From Enoplolaimus lenunculus (Eukaryota; Nematoda; Enoplea; Enoplida; Thoracostomopsidae), in assembly GCA_030248215.1 (NCBI GenBank), contig JASANG010000669.1, positions 1 through 64,000 of the forward strand: a DNA stretch of 64,000 nt. The letters run 5' to 3'. The first letter of the stretch is position 1, and each line of letters opens with the position of its first letter. The notes under the pieces are model-generated. The model saw only the letters and a program-made list of their open reading frames with translations, made no database searches and was not told the origin of the DNA. Below, one piece after another: positions 10,122-20,070 of this stretch. The position numbers and the translations under genes were made by a program.

Positions 10122-10325
10122 TTAAATTTTAAAAAAGTTCAAAAACGTTATTTTAATTTTGGAAAAGTTCAAAAACCTTTTTTTAAATTTTAGAAAAGTT
10201 CAAAAACCTGTTTTTAATTTTAGAAAAGTTCAAAAACTTTTTAAATTTTAGTAAAGTTAAAAAACCTTTTTTAATTTCAGAAAAGTTCAAAAACTTTTTA
10301 AATTTTAGTAAAGTTAAAAACCTTT
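10122..10325. repeat. 30-bp AT-rich minisatellite
   Basis: About six to seven units of AATTTTAGAAAAGTTCAAAA plus a T-rich spacer, with small length changes between units. The period is a multiple of three, so the minus strand is open (Phe/Lys/Leu-rich) without being a gene. Confidence 0.8.
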
Positions 10326-10671
10326 TGTACCAAAAACCACATTTTTCTCGTCTGGTTTGGTGTCTCAAAAATGACTGATCACAATTTGAATCGCTCAAGT
10401 TTCAACCGAACTGTATTTTTTGGTGGTTGAAGTTAAATTTTACAAAAAAATGTTTTCAACTGATGCTTTACTGTTGTACATCCATCATTTTCGTACCCAA
10501 ACGCAGACGAAATGTCTATGCCCAGTTGTTTTAGACGTACAAATCATGTGTGGAGTTATGATGTCTGCTTGGGAGGTTACAACGTCGACGATGTCTCACG
10601 TATGAAGTCGAGAAGGTCATTGTAACGCTATTCTAATGTGTTGTTTCTTTGGAAATTTCAGTTGCAGATAT

Positions 10672-10950
10672 CAGAGGCGGATCCAAAAATTTCTGACGAG
10701 GGTCGGGTTGGAAAATGTTATGAAACGCAATTGCAAGGTAGGGACTTAATCATTTTATCACCAAAAAATTTTTGAAACGGAAAAATTGTAAGGTTTTATC
10801 ACAAAAAATTTCGCAAAAGAAAAAATGTATTCTTTAAGAAAGAAATTTTCTGAGAGTTAAAATTATAAGGTAGAGACCTTACCATTTTACACAATAAAAG
10901 TTTCTGGCAGGGGTATACGCCCTCCCGCTCGCTCTCTGGATCCGATAGTG
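10672..10950 (+). mobile_element. Family F MITE with perfect 8-bp TSD
   Basis: Starts CAGAGGCGGATCC and ends GGATCCGATAGTG. GCAGATAT occurs on both sides (10664-10671, 10951-10958), an exact 8-bp duplication that supports a hAT-type transposase. The interior has AAATTTTTTGTG and AAGGTAGGGAC words repeated several times. Confidence 0.9.
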
Positions 10951-11135
10951 GCAGATATATCCGTTCTATTACTCCCTTTGCATACGCCGCTAGTAAAAAT
11001 CCGCCCTGAGGAGGCGTTTAAAATTAAAAAATTATTTCAAGCAACGATTCAGTTGGAACCGAGAACTTTTTGGAACATCTGCACGAAAGAAAACACAGGG
11101 GACAATAGGAAACTGTCGAACTTGGATTCAAGCTC

Positions 11136-11275
11136 GTAACCAGGTCACCTTGCCAGAGACGGCTAAACATTTTCCAAAAAGGCCATACAAGGCATTTCTA
11201 TGACTGATAACAAAGGTTAAATATTTTATAGAGAAGTTAAAATTTTTCCAGCGGGAGTTGAGTCCTCATAGCCCG
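11136..11275 (+). mobile_element. Family G MITE, diverged
   Basis: Contains CGTAACCAGGTCACCTTGCC and GGCTAAACATTTTCC in the order of other family G copies; the right end is unclear. Confidence 0.4.
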
Positions 11276-11315
11276 CCTGACAACAAAACACAAAAAATTT
11301 AAACCTTTAAACGGT

Positions 11316-11617
11316 TAAGCCGTATTCACGCGTGCAATTTTTTGCAGCAAAAACTCGTACATGCAAGTTGTATGTGCAAGTTTGGTCACAAAGCAGCTTC
11401 GAAGTTCTTGCATCTGCAAATTATTCACTGAAATTCATGTGATTTAGTTTAATTCGCACCTGTGAACGCAGTTGCATATCGCTTGAATTTCTTGCACCTA
11501 CAGTTTGATTGGTCAATTAAATTTTCCTTTGATATTTCTTACAGCTGCAAGTATTTCGTGCAAGTTGCAGCTGCGAGTTCTCGCTGCTCAAAACTTGTAC
11601 GTCTGAATGGATCTTTA
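11316..11617 (+). mobile_element. Family L foldback MITE
   Basis: Ends AAGCCGTATTCACGCGTGCA and the inverted TTGTACGTCTGAATGGATCTT-like arm. The two halves are inverted copies built from TTGCAGCTGCAAG words. A second full copy is at 30277-30571, and partial ones at 31000-31128, 36376-36520 and 57338-57385. Confidence 0.75.
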
Positions 11618-11879
11618 AAATTTCAATTGAAATTTTGGCGTTAACCTTAGATAAACGCGTGCCATACAATTGTGGAAACCAAACATTCTGAACCAAATTA
11701 TACAACCCTTACGGACCACATTTATGGCCGGTCAGGGCATAGATTTGAAAAATTATAAAACCGAAATATAAACAAGAAAACACAGCCTAAAACGGGGCAA
11801 AAAATATCTGCTTATAAAATACGAACCATTTTTAAGCTGAAAACGTTTCATTTGGAAATCTAGAAATTCTTGACAGGGA

Positions 11880-12030
11880 AGCACGTGCAATATATATTGC
11901 AACACAACTCGCGAACGACGCGAACGAGAAGCCAAACGCAATTTTAGTGGCACAAAACTATTCATTTCTACAGTCCGGACCTCTGCTATTTTTCATCATA
12001 AAGTTTCTGACGGGGGCACGACCCACCCTG
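11880..12030 (+). mobile_element. Fragment with the GCGAACGAGAAGCC motif
   Basis: Carries AACTCGCGAACGACGCGAAC, GAGAAGCCAAACGCAATTTTAG and TTTCTGACGGGGGC, all seen within family F and E elements. No clear ends. Confidence 0.35.
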
Positions 12031-12218
12031 TGACTCCATTTGGCATACATCCCTGAATAGGTCACATAGGTTCCACTTATATATAACCTTAAGACGACAT
12101 GGGGCTCCATAAGACTATGCAAGTTGGCTTATTCGCAAGGGTCCAATCTATTTCATAATCATGAAACATAGAGCGGCGACACACAAAATCGTTATCGCAG
12201 CATAAACTTTACTTCAGA

Positions 12219-12439
12219 GGCCATATTCTCAAATGTGTGTAGCACCAATCACCAGTTGATGATATGTCTTGTAACTTTCGAACCAGTCAATGCTGATGCT
12301 CAAACTTCAGCATATTCTTCGCGTATGATCCGCTCTACTTCGATGTCAATTTTGAGTCCAACCATCGCAATAGTTAGCGAGTTTGAAAACCTATTACTAA
12401 GTAATGATAGTTGCTATACGCATTTGAGAATATGGACCC
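12219..12439 (+). mobile_element. Family K MITE
   Basis: Ends GGCCATATTCTCAAATGTGT and the inverted CATTTGAGAATATGGACC. The subterminal sequence AGCACCAATCACCAGTTG is repeated inverted at the other end. A family F element begins exactly at its right end. Confidence 0.75.
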
Positions 12440-12708
12440 CACTTGCGGATCCAGAGGGCGAGACGGGGGGGGAGGTGTCCGCCCCTCATCAATTTTTTGT
12501 GTTAAAATGGTAAGGTTCCTATCTAACAATTTTTTCCAATTTTTTCCGCAGCATTTTTTGTGTTAAAATGGTAAGGTCTCTGCCTCACAATTTTTTGCCG
12601 TCATAAAATTTTTTGTGATAAAATGACAAGGTCCCTACCTTGCAATTTTTGCGTTTCATAACATTTGCCAGCCCGCTCCCCCGTCGAAAATTTTTGGATC
12701 TGCCTCTG
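12440..12708 (+). mobile_element. Family F MITE, TSD 6/8
   Basis: Starts CACTTGCGGATCCAG and ends TTGGATCTGCCTCTG. The flanks ATGGACCC and ATGGGCTC agree at 6 of 8, and the left one is the terminus of the preceding family K element, so F landed in the K end. Internal units TTTTTTGTGTTAAAATGG and GGTCCCTACCTT recur. Confidence 0.75.
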
Positions 12709-12954
12709 ATGGGCTCAGGTTATAATCTGTCGGATAAAGAAATTTCATGACAGATGCTAAATTCTTAGCTTATAAAATAAGAAGTGGGCACGTTTTTAGG
12801 TTAAAGCAAATTTTCTGGTTCGCTACAACGGCTCGCAAATACGAAGCCGTCCGCCATCCAAAGTAAAATCTTGACTTATGCTCCTGTCAGTGGCGTATTG
12901 GGAGACATCATAGGGTCATATGCGATCCTAAATCTGTCAGGTGAAGACACTGGC

Positions 12955-13162
12955 TAATGTGCTCAAATGTATATAGCAGCTATAACCAGTTTGCGATCAA
13001 TTGGCAGACGGGCAGACTCCTGCAATTGCGAATCACAAAATTGACACAGAAAAAGCACCAGCAAAATTGCCAAAAGTGTTGAATTTCGATGCTGTCTGTT
13101 TGCTGATTTGAAAGCTACAAGACCTATCACTAACTGATGCTTCAAATATTTGAGTACATGAG
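12955..13162 (-). mobile_element. Family K MITE, diverged
   Basis: Left GTGCTCAAATGTATATAGC and right AATATTTGAGTACATGAGC are inverted copies, with CTATAACC and TATCACTAACTGATGC inside. Confidence 0.6.
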
Positions 13163-13202
13163 CTCTTGTGTGGAATTATTTAATAACTGTTATACAGCCC
13201 AT

Positions 13203-13404
13203 GGCCCATGTAAAGATCTGGGGCGGTATGTTTTTCTGTGGGACTGCTATAGAGAAAGCTTAAGCTTTTGATTATGTTTTTTGCTTGGCTTAGGCTTTGT
13301 CTTAGGCATAGGCTTAGGAATATGCTCATTCTTACGCTCAGGTTTAGGCTTAGGCTTAGGAATATGCTTATAATACTGTTCCGGCCCTGCTTTTTACATT
13401 GGCT
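13203..13404 (+). mobile_element. TTAGGC MITE A, TSD 7/8
   Basis: Left end GGCCCATGTAAAGATCTGGG, right end CTGCTTTTTACATTGGCT. The flanks CAGCCCAT and CAGCCCAC agree at 7 of 8. The array has TTAGGC units with two AATATGCT spacers. Confidence 0.85.
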
Positions 13405-13408
13405 CAGC

Positions 13409-13659
13409 CCACACACAAAAAAGTATTTCTGAATTTATTCAGAAAAGTATTTTCTGTGGCAAATCTCGAAAAGTTTTTCTGATATTTAAGACGATTTCTC
13501 TAAAAATAACTGGAAAACGTTTATTTTCAGACTTAATTTCAAAACTTTTTTGTAAATTTTCCTGTTACAACAGAAACACTTTTCAAGTGTACCTTGCTAA
13601 TTATATTTCTTAAATGTAAGAAATTTTTCCTTAAATATCAGAAATATTATTTTGAGTGC
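13409..13659 (+). mobile_element. Family J foldback MITE, second copy
   Basis: Same order of words as 4288-4521 (GTATTT, TTCAGAAAAGTATTTT, CTGATATTTAAGAC, CTTGCTAATTATATTTCTTA) and the same TTTTGAGTGC end. It directly follows a TTAGGC MITE. A fragment of J is at about 18812-18835. Confidence 0.7.
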
Positions 13660-14052
13660 ATGAACCCTGGAAATATACTGAATAAACACTGTATCTCGGA
13701 TACCCCCATCCCCGCAGAATGGGGGGATCGAGTACCTGGAGTGACCCAAGAAAATTAGTCCAGCGTGTTTTTTTCAAAACAGTTTCCGCCTTTGCTTTAA
13801 TTCAAGTTACGCATTGCGTTATTCAAGCTCATTTGGCCATTCGATCTGTGCGCTAGCGAGTTTTCTTGTACCATCACACATTAAGTAAATCGTACCCCTG
13901 GTTGATGCCTTTGCAAGAGCGGTTCCATCTTGCAGGCGGAGGGCGGTGCCGCCCGGATACCTGACCCGCGGCTTTAAATAAAAATGTTAAAAATATTAAA
14001 CATAATGAGAATATCAAAATTGAACAATTAATTCTACCATGACCGGATAATG

Positions 14053-14454
14053 ACAGGAGTATGCACCTCTTGGGGCTCCGCACGGTACAAAATGTACCAC
14101 TGGGCGTTGCGTTTTTGGCCGACCCCCTTGTTTACAGGGGGGTCGCTATCACGCGAATAGCCGTAAATTAAGCTATAAAGGAAGCATGTTTAATACCGCA
14201 TACATACAGTGTCATTGTTCGCACCGCAACGCGTCCCCGGTGCATTCTTTTCTGGCCCATGTACAGAACAGGGCCGGATCGTTTTCCGAAGGGTCTATAG
14301 TAGAGTCAGTTTAAGCTTTAGACTAATTTTTTGCCTAGGCTTAGGCTTAGGCTTAGCCTTAGGAATAGGCTTAGGCTTAGGAATATGCTTATACTACTGT
14401 TCCGGCCCTGTTCTATGCATGGGTGCTTTACTACACAGAATGTTCCCAGTTTCA
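14053..14454 (+). mobile_element. Family D MITE interrupted by a TTAGGC MITE
   Basis: Left part has GGGGCTCCGCACGGTACAAA and the palindromic GGTACAAAATGTACC, then GGGCGTTGCGTTTTTGGCCG; the right part resumes with ACACAG and CACACTCTTGT. The interruption at 14254-14424 is absent from the copy at 19405-19719. Confidence 0.75.
14254..14424 (+). mobile_element. TTAGGC MITE B inside family D, TSD 6/8
   Basis: Left end GGCCCATGTACAGAACAGGG, right end CCCTGTTCTATGCATGGGT. Flanks TCTTTTCT and GCTTTACT agree at 6 of 8. The homologous family D copy at 19405-19719 reads TTCTTTTCTACACAGG without the insertion, which confirms the borders and the 8-bp duplication. Confidence 0.85.
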
Positions 14455-14665
14455 CACTCTTGTAAAGTGTCATTATGGACACGTGATTCTGCTAATTTCC
14501 CATCGATGGCTTGGATTGTTGTTGTTATTGTAAAAAAAGCTCAATGGCAAACAGGACCAGATAGAAATATTTAGACGCACCGCAAACGACTGATGTTGTC
14601 CGACCCATAGCATTTTTCAATTTCATATTTGACAAAATATATTTACTTTAAGGAGCGAGCAGATA

Positions 14666-14852
14666 CTCCAATGTAAAGAACAGGGGCAGAACAGTACTAT
14701 AAGTATATTCCTAAGCCTAAGCGTAAGAATGAGTCTATTCCTAACCCTAGCCTTAACCTAAGCCTATACCAAGCAAAAAATAGTCTAAAGCTTAAGCTTT
14801 TCCTTTTCTAGTCCCGCAGAAGAACGTTCCGCCCCTGATCTTTACATGGGCC
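14666..14852 (-). mobile_element. TTAGGC MITE A
   Basis: Right end GATCTTTACATGGGCC and left end CTCCAATGTAAAGAACAGGG, with a short array between. Flanks AGCAGATA and GAAGATTT agree only after shifting, so the left border is uncertain by one or two bases. Confidence 0.75.
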
Positions 14853-14960
14853 GAAGATTTAAGGGTGGTTAAAACAACACCTGGATCCATCCCTGATCAA
14901 AGAATGTAAAACTTGTGACGTAACGAACGTTGTCAAAAATGCATTATGCAACTGCAAAAC

Positions 14961-15269
14961 CACTAGCGAATCCAGAGGAGGGGGTAACGAGGGGGGCGTA
15001 CGTCGCCCTCCCCCCCGTTGGAAATTTTTTGTCTTAAAATGGTAAGGTCCCTCCCTATCTTACAATTTTTCCGTTCAGAAAATTTTTTTATAAAAAACAC
15101 AATTTTTCTCGCAGAATTTTTTGCGATAAACGTCCTACAACCTTACACTTTTCGCTCTTGGAAAAGGTATTGGTGATAATATGATAAGGTCCCTCCTGCC
15201 TTATAATTTTTACGTTTTATAACTTTTGCCATCCCGTCTCCCCGTCAAAAATTTTTGGATCAGCCTCTG
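14961..15269 (+). mobile_element. Family F MITE, TSD 7/8
   Basis: Starts CACTAGCGAATCCAGAGG, ends TTGGATCAGCCTCTG. Flanks TGCAAAAC and TGCAAAGC agree at 7 of 8. Internal AAATTTTTTG and AAGGTCCCTCC words as in other F copies. Confidence 0.85.
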
Positions 15270-15279
15270 TGCAAAGCAT

Positions 15280-16410
15280 TTCGTTTGCAGGTGACATGCG
15301 CGTATATACAACAGCGTTCTTACAAAGGATGTCCCAACGGCGGTCATTGGGGGGGGGCGTGCATTCCGAATACGTCTTGTACCCCCAAATAGACTCAGTA
15401 TAAAAGCAAACATTCTTGAATTGCAACAATTGTAGAGGCACCCAAAGTTAATCTGCACCCAAGTATCATTTCCTGCGGACGCTCATGGTTCTTACGGTTT
15501 GACTCGTGGTTCAGCGTCATGGACCATCAGAGCGCGTTGCCAACTTTAATGCCTGGGTTGTACGATAAGAGAAACAATAACGTGTTATTAGATACCAGCC
15601 CAAAATTAGTTGTCACCAAAGGCAAATGTTTTTGCAAGGACTCATCAAAATGATTAATAGATGGCTCAATTCTAAACTGAACCATTTGTGAAACCTTTTT
15701 TTCACTACCCCTAGAAAAGTTTTACCCTGGAAAATTATGCCAGATCCCTGTATGCTGCCCTCCCAGGCTGGCAATTTTGAGTTTCCCAATTTCCAACTAC
15801 TATGATTTTTAAAAACCGTAGTTGGAAAATGGCGTTGCAAATTTCCACACAGCGGGCACGAGATAAAGTGAATGACGCATAATTTGGTTGCACTCGTTTT
15901 GTCATACTGGATTGGAATTGGGTCTGTGTTCCGGTTAGCGATTTTGCGGTGTTAAGTCATTGGTCGCTGGTATAAAACACAATATCAGGCCACAGCAAAT
16001 TGATTACCCCCCTGGGTATAGACACGCGAACAAGTGTATAAAATACCGTGAAAACCAGGACGTTAACTATCGCAATGAGGGGTTTCAGGGTGGATACCCG
16101 GTGCACCACCGTCCCATCATCCAAGTATTTTACCCAGTAGAGAGAAAGTTCGTAGCCTTGTTGAGTAATCGTCAAATCATGATATTGCAATTATAGGCTG
16201 GTATTAGTTTATATTTAGCCGATGTGGATTCCCACAAATCTTAATTTCGAACTGACACCACTTGGTTCAAATTGCACCAACCCTGATTCAAGCTTTGACG
16301 GTAACTTTTCACGGTGGGCAAACTGAAAAAGTTGCATAAAAACTGGCAAATGTTTAAAATTCAACACACAATGTGTACAAAAATTCCGCAATAATCCACT
16401 CTCGTTCAGT
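15280..16410. other. Mostly unassigned stretch
   Basis: No clear repeat family. AGATACCAGCCC near 15590 and GGCTGGTATTAG near 16196 are inverted copies about 600 bases apart and could be ends of an unrecognised element. Both strands are open for about 78 codons at 15957-16196 with no recognised motif. Confidence 0.3.
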
Positions 16411-16413
16411 CGG

Positions 16414-16592
16414 GTCTGTAGCCAAGGGGGTAGGTCACAAGTGGAGACGGCTTAGCGACGCTTAGAAACGTTTGGACCCCTTAAAAAGGTTTCAACCTTG
16501 CTTGTAAGTCATGGAAAATACATGGATGCCATGCCCCTTGTGAATAATTTCAGCCCCCCCCCAACGAAGATGAGCTATCTACGGGTCTGGTT
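16414..16592 (-). mobile_element. Family G MITE
   Basis: Both ends are visible: CTGTAGCCAAGGGGG at left and GATGAGCTATCTACGGGTCTGG at right in short words. Interior TTTCAACCTTGCTTGTAAG is the family hallmark. Confidence 0.65.
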
Positions 16593-16805
16593 TCAGTGCA
16601 AAAATATGTTTTGTTTACATTTGGGTCCAAAGACAGACGTTTGTCCGATAGGAGCCGGAGTGCTTTGCACCCCACCCCCAGGCATATGGAGCTGTCTAGG
16701 GACCTGGTCGTTTCTGAACTTTGGGACGTTAAAAACAGACCCGGTAACTGTTTCAGTATGCACAATGTCTTTTCAGCAAATATAGTAGGACCACCTTGAG
16801 GATTG

Positions 16806-17115
16806 CGCAATACCTGACGGCCGGCACCGTCCTTCACGCGTCCAGCGCCGTCCGTCGTCCGTACGGTACCGTCCGTCACCGTGCATCACCCGTGCGGCGC
16901 CATCCGTCATCGTTCGCGACCCGTACGGTACCGTCCGTCACCATACGTTATCGTACGTGAGTTATTTGCGTACGATACCTCACGGTCACAGACGGCGCCG
17001 TAAGGGTGACAGACGGCGTCAGACGACGCCGTACGGGTGACAGACGGCGTCAGACGGTACCGTGCGGCTGACGGACTACGCAGTACGGGTGACGGACAGT
17101 ACGCAATCGCAGGGA
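16806..17115. mobile_element. Family M foldback, GC-rich copy
   Basis: Dense CCGTCCGTCACCGT and ACGGTGACGGACGG-like words on opposite arms around a centre near 16955 make one long imperfect hairpin. It is far richer in CpG than its flanks. Related copies: 4761-5165, 26741-26877 and 61281-61757. Confidence 0.65.
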
Positions 17116-17291
17116 CGGATCATAACGCAATACGGCGTTGACGCCAATTTGTATTGCGCACCGACAATCGATGTCTGATCCGGTCGTTTCAGTCCCACAT
17201 CGTATCATTAATATTACCCGGTCTAAAGCCAAATCATAAGTCTGAGGCTAAACCATAATTCTAAGCCTAATACTAACTCTAAGATTAAATC

Positions 17292-17485
17292 GGTCCATGT
17301 AAAGATCAGGGGCGGAGAGTTTTTGTGCGACTAGAACAGAGTAAGCTTAAGGTTTAGACTAATTTTTTGCTTGGATTAAGCTTAGGCTTAGAATTAGGAA
17401 TATGCTCGTTCTTACGCATGGGTTCAGGCTTAGGTTTAGGCTTTAGGCTTAGAAATATGCTCCGCTCCTGTTCTTCACATTAACC
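17292..17485 (+). mobile_element. TTAGGC MITE A, TSD 7/8
   Basis: Left end GGTCCATGTAAAGATCAGGG, right end CTCCTGTTCTTCACATTAACC. Flanks ATTAAATC and ATTAAGTC agree at 7 of 8. Degenerate TTAGGC-like sequence also flanks the element (17235-17290, 17500-17525, 17750-17775), suggesting insertion into older array remnants. Confidence 0.85.
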
Positions 17486-17525
17486 ATTAAGTCTATGCCT
17501 AAAGATTAACCCTAAGCTTAAACCT

Positions 17526-17748
17526 AGGCTCATATTCTCAAATGTGTATAGGAACTATCATCAGTTAGTAATAGGTTTGCAAACTCGGTAACTATTGTAG
17601 CTTTTGAACTCAAAATTGACACGCGAGTAGAGAAAATCATTTGCGAAAAATGTGAAGAATTTTGAGTCTCAGTATTCAGTGGTTTGAAAGTAAGAACACC
17701 TATTATCAACTGGTAATAGGTGCAACACACATTTCAGAATATAGGCCC
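17526..17748 (+). mobile_element. Family K MITE
   Basis: CATATTCTCAAATGTGTATA at left and ACATTTCAGAATATAGGCC at right are inverted copies; TCATCAGTTAGTAATAGGTT and its complement follow inside each end. Confidence 0.75.
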
Positions 17749-17860
17749 TAATCGTAAATCTAAACCTAAACAAGTAGAAGTGGATAGTTAACACTTAGTA
17801 TGCGATGCATCACGTGCGCCAGACAACAATCGTTGGCACATTTTGTACCGTAACCTTCAT

Positions 17861-18125
17861 TTAACCCCTTCTGACATTGAGTTGCCTATAGGCAACTAAG
17901 CGCAGTATATATATGTTAAAGAATGTATATCGCACCGTGTTTAACAATTGCAACACGTATACATAATACTAAATCACCACAAGACGTGAGAGCCCCCTCG
18001 GACTCGAGCGTTAAGCTCCTATAGCTGAGTAGTGATGGTATACGCCTCCCACTCCAGTCACTGGAGTTCGAATCCTAGCATAAAAGTAGGTCGAAATAGA
18101 AAATATTCGTGTGAGAAAGGGTTAA
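17861..18125 (+). mobile_element. Family S element (TTAA ends, tRNA-like core)
   Basis: TTAACCCCTTCTGACATTGA at left, GTGTGAGAAAGGGTTAA at right. It keeps the GTTGCCTATAGGCAAC palindrome and the B box GTTCGAATCC; the A box region reads TAGCTGAGTAG. Confidence 0.8.
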
Positions 18126-18271
18126 GACAGTTAACCTGTGCTTGCTGGTGATTACTTTCAAGTAAAAAGTAACTATATTTATAAATAGTATATTTCAGGG
18201 GACGATTCCTACCCCTGGTACGAAATAAAGCAATATTTTGGTATCAAAACGCATCGAATTGCTGTTTAACC

Positions 18272-18300
18272 CAGTGCCGGAGCAGGCGGGAGTGGGGGCT
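18272..18300 (+). mobile_element. Family E end fragment
   Basis: CAGTGCCGGAGCAGGC followed by GGGGGCTCC, then unrelated sequence. Confidence 0.5.
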
Positions 18301-18404
18301 CCGGTCCCTGTTTAAACCCAAAAGTACTATCATTAAGTCCCAATCTGTAGTGTTTCTAACCTGTAAATACGTGCAGACAGGTTTCGCTATATAATCAGAT
18401 TTCG

Positions 18405-18801
18405 GGCCCAATGTAAAGATTAAGGGCGGAACGTTTTTCTGCGGGACTGCATAGAGTAAGTTTGAGCCTTAGACTAACTGTCAGTGCCAGAGCAGGCAGG
18501 GTGGGCTCCTTCACATTCCTGGGTGGGGTCATCCAAACTCGCGAGCGAGAAGCCAGAACGCATGTTAAAACTTACGTGGTTTTTGTTTCAACCGGTTTAG
18601 GGTGGGGGCTCCTTTAGGGGTGGCCCCCCCAACATGGGGGGTATGGGGGTGGCTGCTCCGGCTTTGCTAATTGTTTGTCTAGGCTTGTCTTAGTCTTTAG
18701 GTGTAAGCTCATTGTTACGATTACCCTTTACGCTTAGGCTTTGGTTAACACTTTTGGAGCATGCTTATACTACTGTTACGCCCCGGTTCTAAACATTGGT
18801 C
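18405..18801 (+). mobile_element. TTAGGC MITE A interrupted by family E, TSD 6/8
   Basis: Left end GGCCCAATGTAAAGATTAAG, right end CGGTTCTAAACATTGGTC. Flanks AGATTTCG and AGACTTTG agree at 6 of 8. A family E element (18482-18666) splits the subterminal region from the array. Confidence 0.8.
18482..18666 (+). mobile_element. Family E MITE nested in a TTAGGC MITE, TSD 7/8
   Basis: Starts CAGTGCCAGAGCAGGC, ends GGCTGCTCCGGCTTTG. Flanks CTAACTGT and CTAATTGT agree at 7 of 8, supporting a hAT-type origin for family E. It contains AACTCGCGAGCGAGAAGCC, a motif also seen in family F. Confidence 0.85.
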
Positions 18802-18844
18802 AGACTTTGTACTCGAAAAAGTTTGTCTGATATTTCTGTTACTC

Positions 18845-18905
18845 TATTCTTAGGCTTAGGCTTAGGCTTAGGCTTAAGCTTAGGCTTAGGCTTAGGAATG
18901 TGCTT
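18845..18905 (+). repeat. TTAGGC array fragment
   Basis: About nine CTTAGG units followed by AATGTGCTTCTAACACTGTC, a decayed TTAGGC MITE right side. The left side is a short family J fragment. Confidence 0.6.
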
Positions 18906-19246
18906 CTAACACTGTCATTGTCCGCTGATTTGAATTTAACATCAACCTAAAATAGTATGATATGGGCTGGATTGCAGCAGGCAAAATGAGGTTAGACACA
19001 AATTCTGAAGAAAAAAGTTAATTTATAAGTTTGAGCTAATTATCCTCACACGAAACGATCACAATCTGTTCAAAATAACGGTAACGGGACAGAAAAACCG
19101 TTGGCTGACTGATAAGCTCGGTCGAAAATATACGATACTCTAATGAGGCGTCCAGTAGCTTATATTTGTCACATTAGTTGGGTTGCAAAAACATAACTTA
19201 ACTCGAACTGTGACTTAGCTTAATTTTGAGCTTATATTTAAATACA

Positions 19247-19308
19247 TAACCCCACCTGAAAAATTTTAGCCCCCCTCCCCGAGCAAGATGAGCTGGCTAA
19301 CGGGTCTG
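19247..19308 (-). mobile_element. Family G end fragment
   Basis: ACCTGAAAAATTTTAGCCCC followed by GATGAGCTGGCTAACGGGTCTG, the right end of family G only. Confidence 0.5.
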
Positions 19309-19404
19309 ATTCAAAGGTCGAAAGTTTTGCAAAAATGTATTAAGTTGAGTCAAGTGTTAATTGTTACGAGTAGGAACCGTATGCTCAAATATAAATCTTA
19401 TCAG

Positions 19405-19719
19405 CAAGAGTGGATAATTACAAGAGTGTGCTACTCTCGGAGTCCCGCATGGTACAAAATGTACCAGCGGGCGTTGCGTTTTTGGCCGACACCTGCCCCT
19501 TGTTTAGAGGAGGGTCACTACCACATGAATACCCCTAAATTTAACTATAATGGGAGCAATTTTTATTGCCGGATACATAAAGTGTCATGGTTCGCATAGA
19601 TTGTACCCTTCTAAATAAAGGGGGGAAGGGCAAAACCGCAACGCGTGCCAGATACATTCTTTTCTACACAGGAGTGTGCCCAGTTGCACACTCTTGTAAA
19701 GAGTAATTATCGACTCTTG
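19405..19719 (+). mobile_element. Family D MITE, uninterrupted copy
   Basis: Outer ends CAAGAGTGGATAATTA and TAATTATCGACTCTTG, then inner ACAAGAGTGTGC and GCACACTCTTGT, so the inverted repeat is about 30 bp with a small internal mismatch. It contains GGTACAAAATGTACC and GCGTTGCGTTTTTGGCCG. This copy provides the empty site for the insertion at 14254-14424. Confidence 0.75.
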
Positions 19720-19789
19720 TTATTAGTTAGTGATAGGTTTTCAATCAAACGAACTCCATATATGTTATTAGAAGAGTTTACGCAGCGAA

Positions 19790-20040
19790 TGGAAGCATCA
19801 TGTCAGTCTAGGTAGGAACCGGGACATCAGGCCTTTCAACTAAGCAGCTGGAAAAGCGGGGCTAGAGCGGGGGTCAAATTCTCAGCCTATGGATCCTTAA
19901 GCGAGCACTCTACCACTGTGCCACGTAACCCGCCCCTCCAACTGCATTTTTTGTCGACTATATCTGTCGACCGTACACCACAATGTGCATTGCATTTATT
20001 GCATATGCACCAGGACAAGCATGTTTCGCATGCTTACAGA
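19790..20040 (-). mobile_element. tRNA-derived repeat, minus strand
   Basis: On the minus strand, about 100 bases of leader (GGTGCATATGCAATAAATGC) precede a tRNA-like segment (19858-19934, A box TGGCACAGTGG, degraded B box), then a tail GCTGCTTAGTTGAAAGGCC and CGGTTCCTACCTAGACTGAC. The same three parts in the same order occur at 45078-45330 on the plus strand, so this is a dispersed retroposon-like family rather than a tRNA gene. Confidence 0.75.
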
Positions 20041-20047
20041 TCCTACA

Positions 20048-20070
20048 CACACACACACATATATATATAT
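20048..20070. repeat. (CA)n(TA)n microsatellite
   Basis: ACACACACACAC followed by ATATATATAT, adjoining the head of the tRNA-derived repeat. Confidence 0.9.

Noticed and set aside
15957-16196. Overlapping 77- and 78-codon frames on opposite strands
   Set aside because: No motif, no convincing splice sites and both strands equally open; not enough to call a gene.
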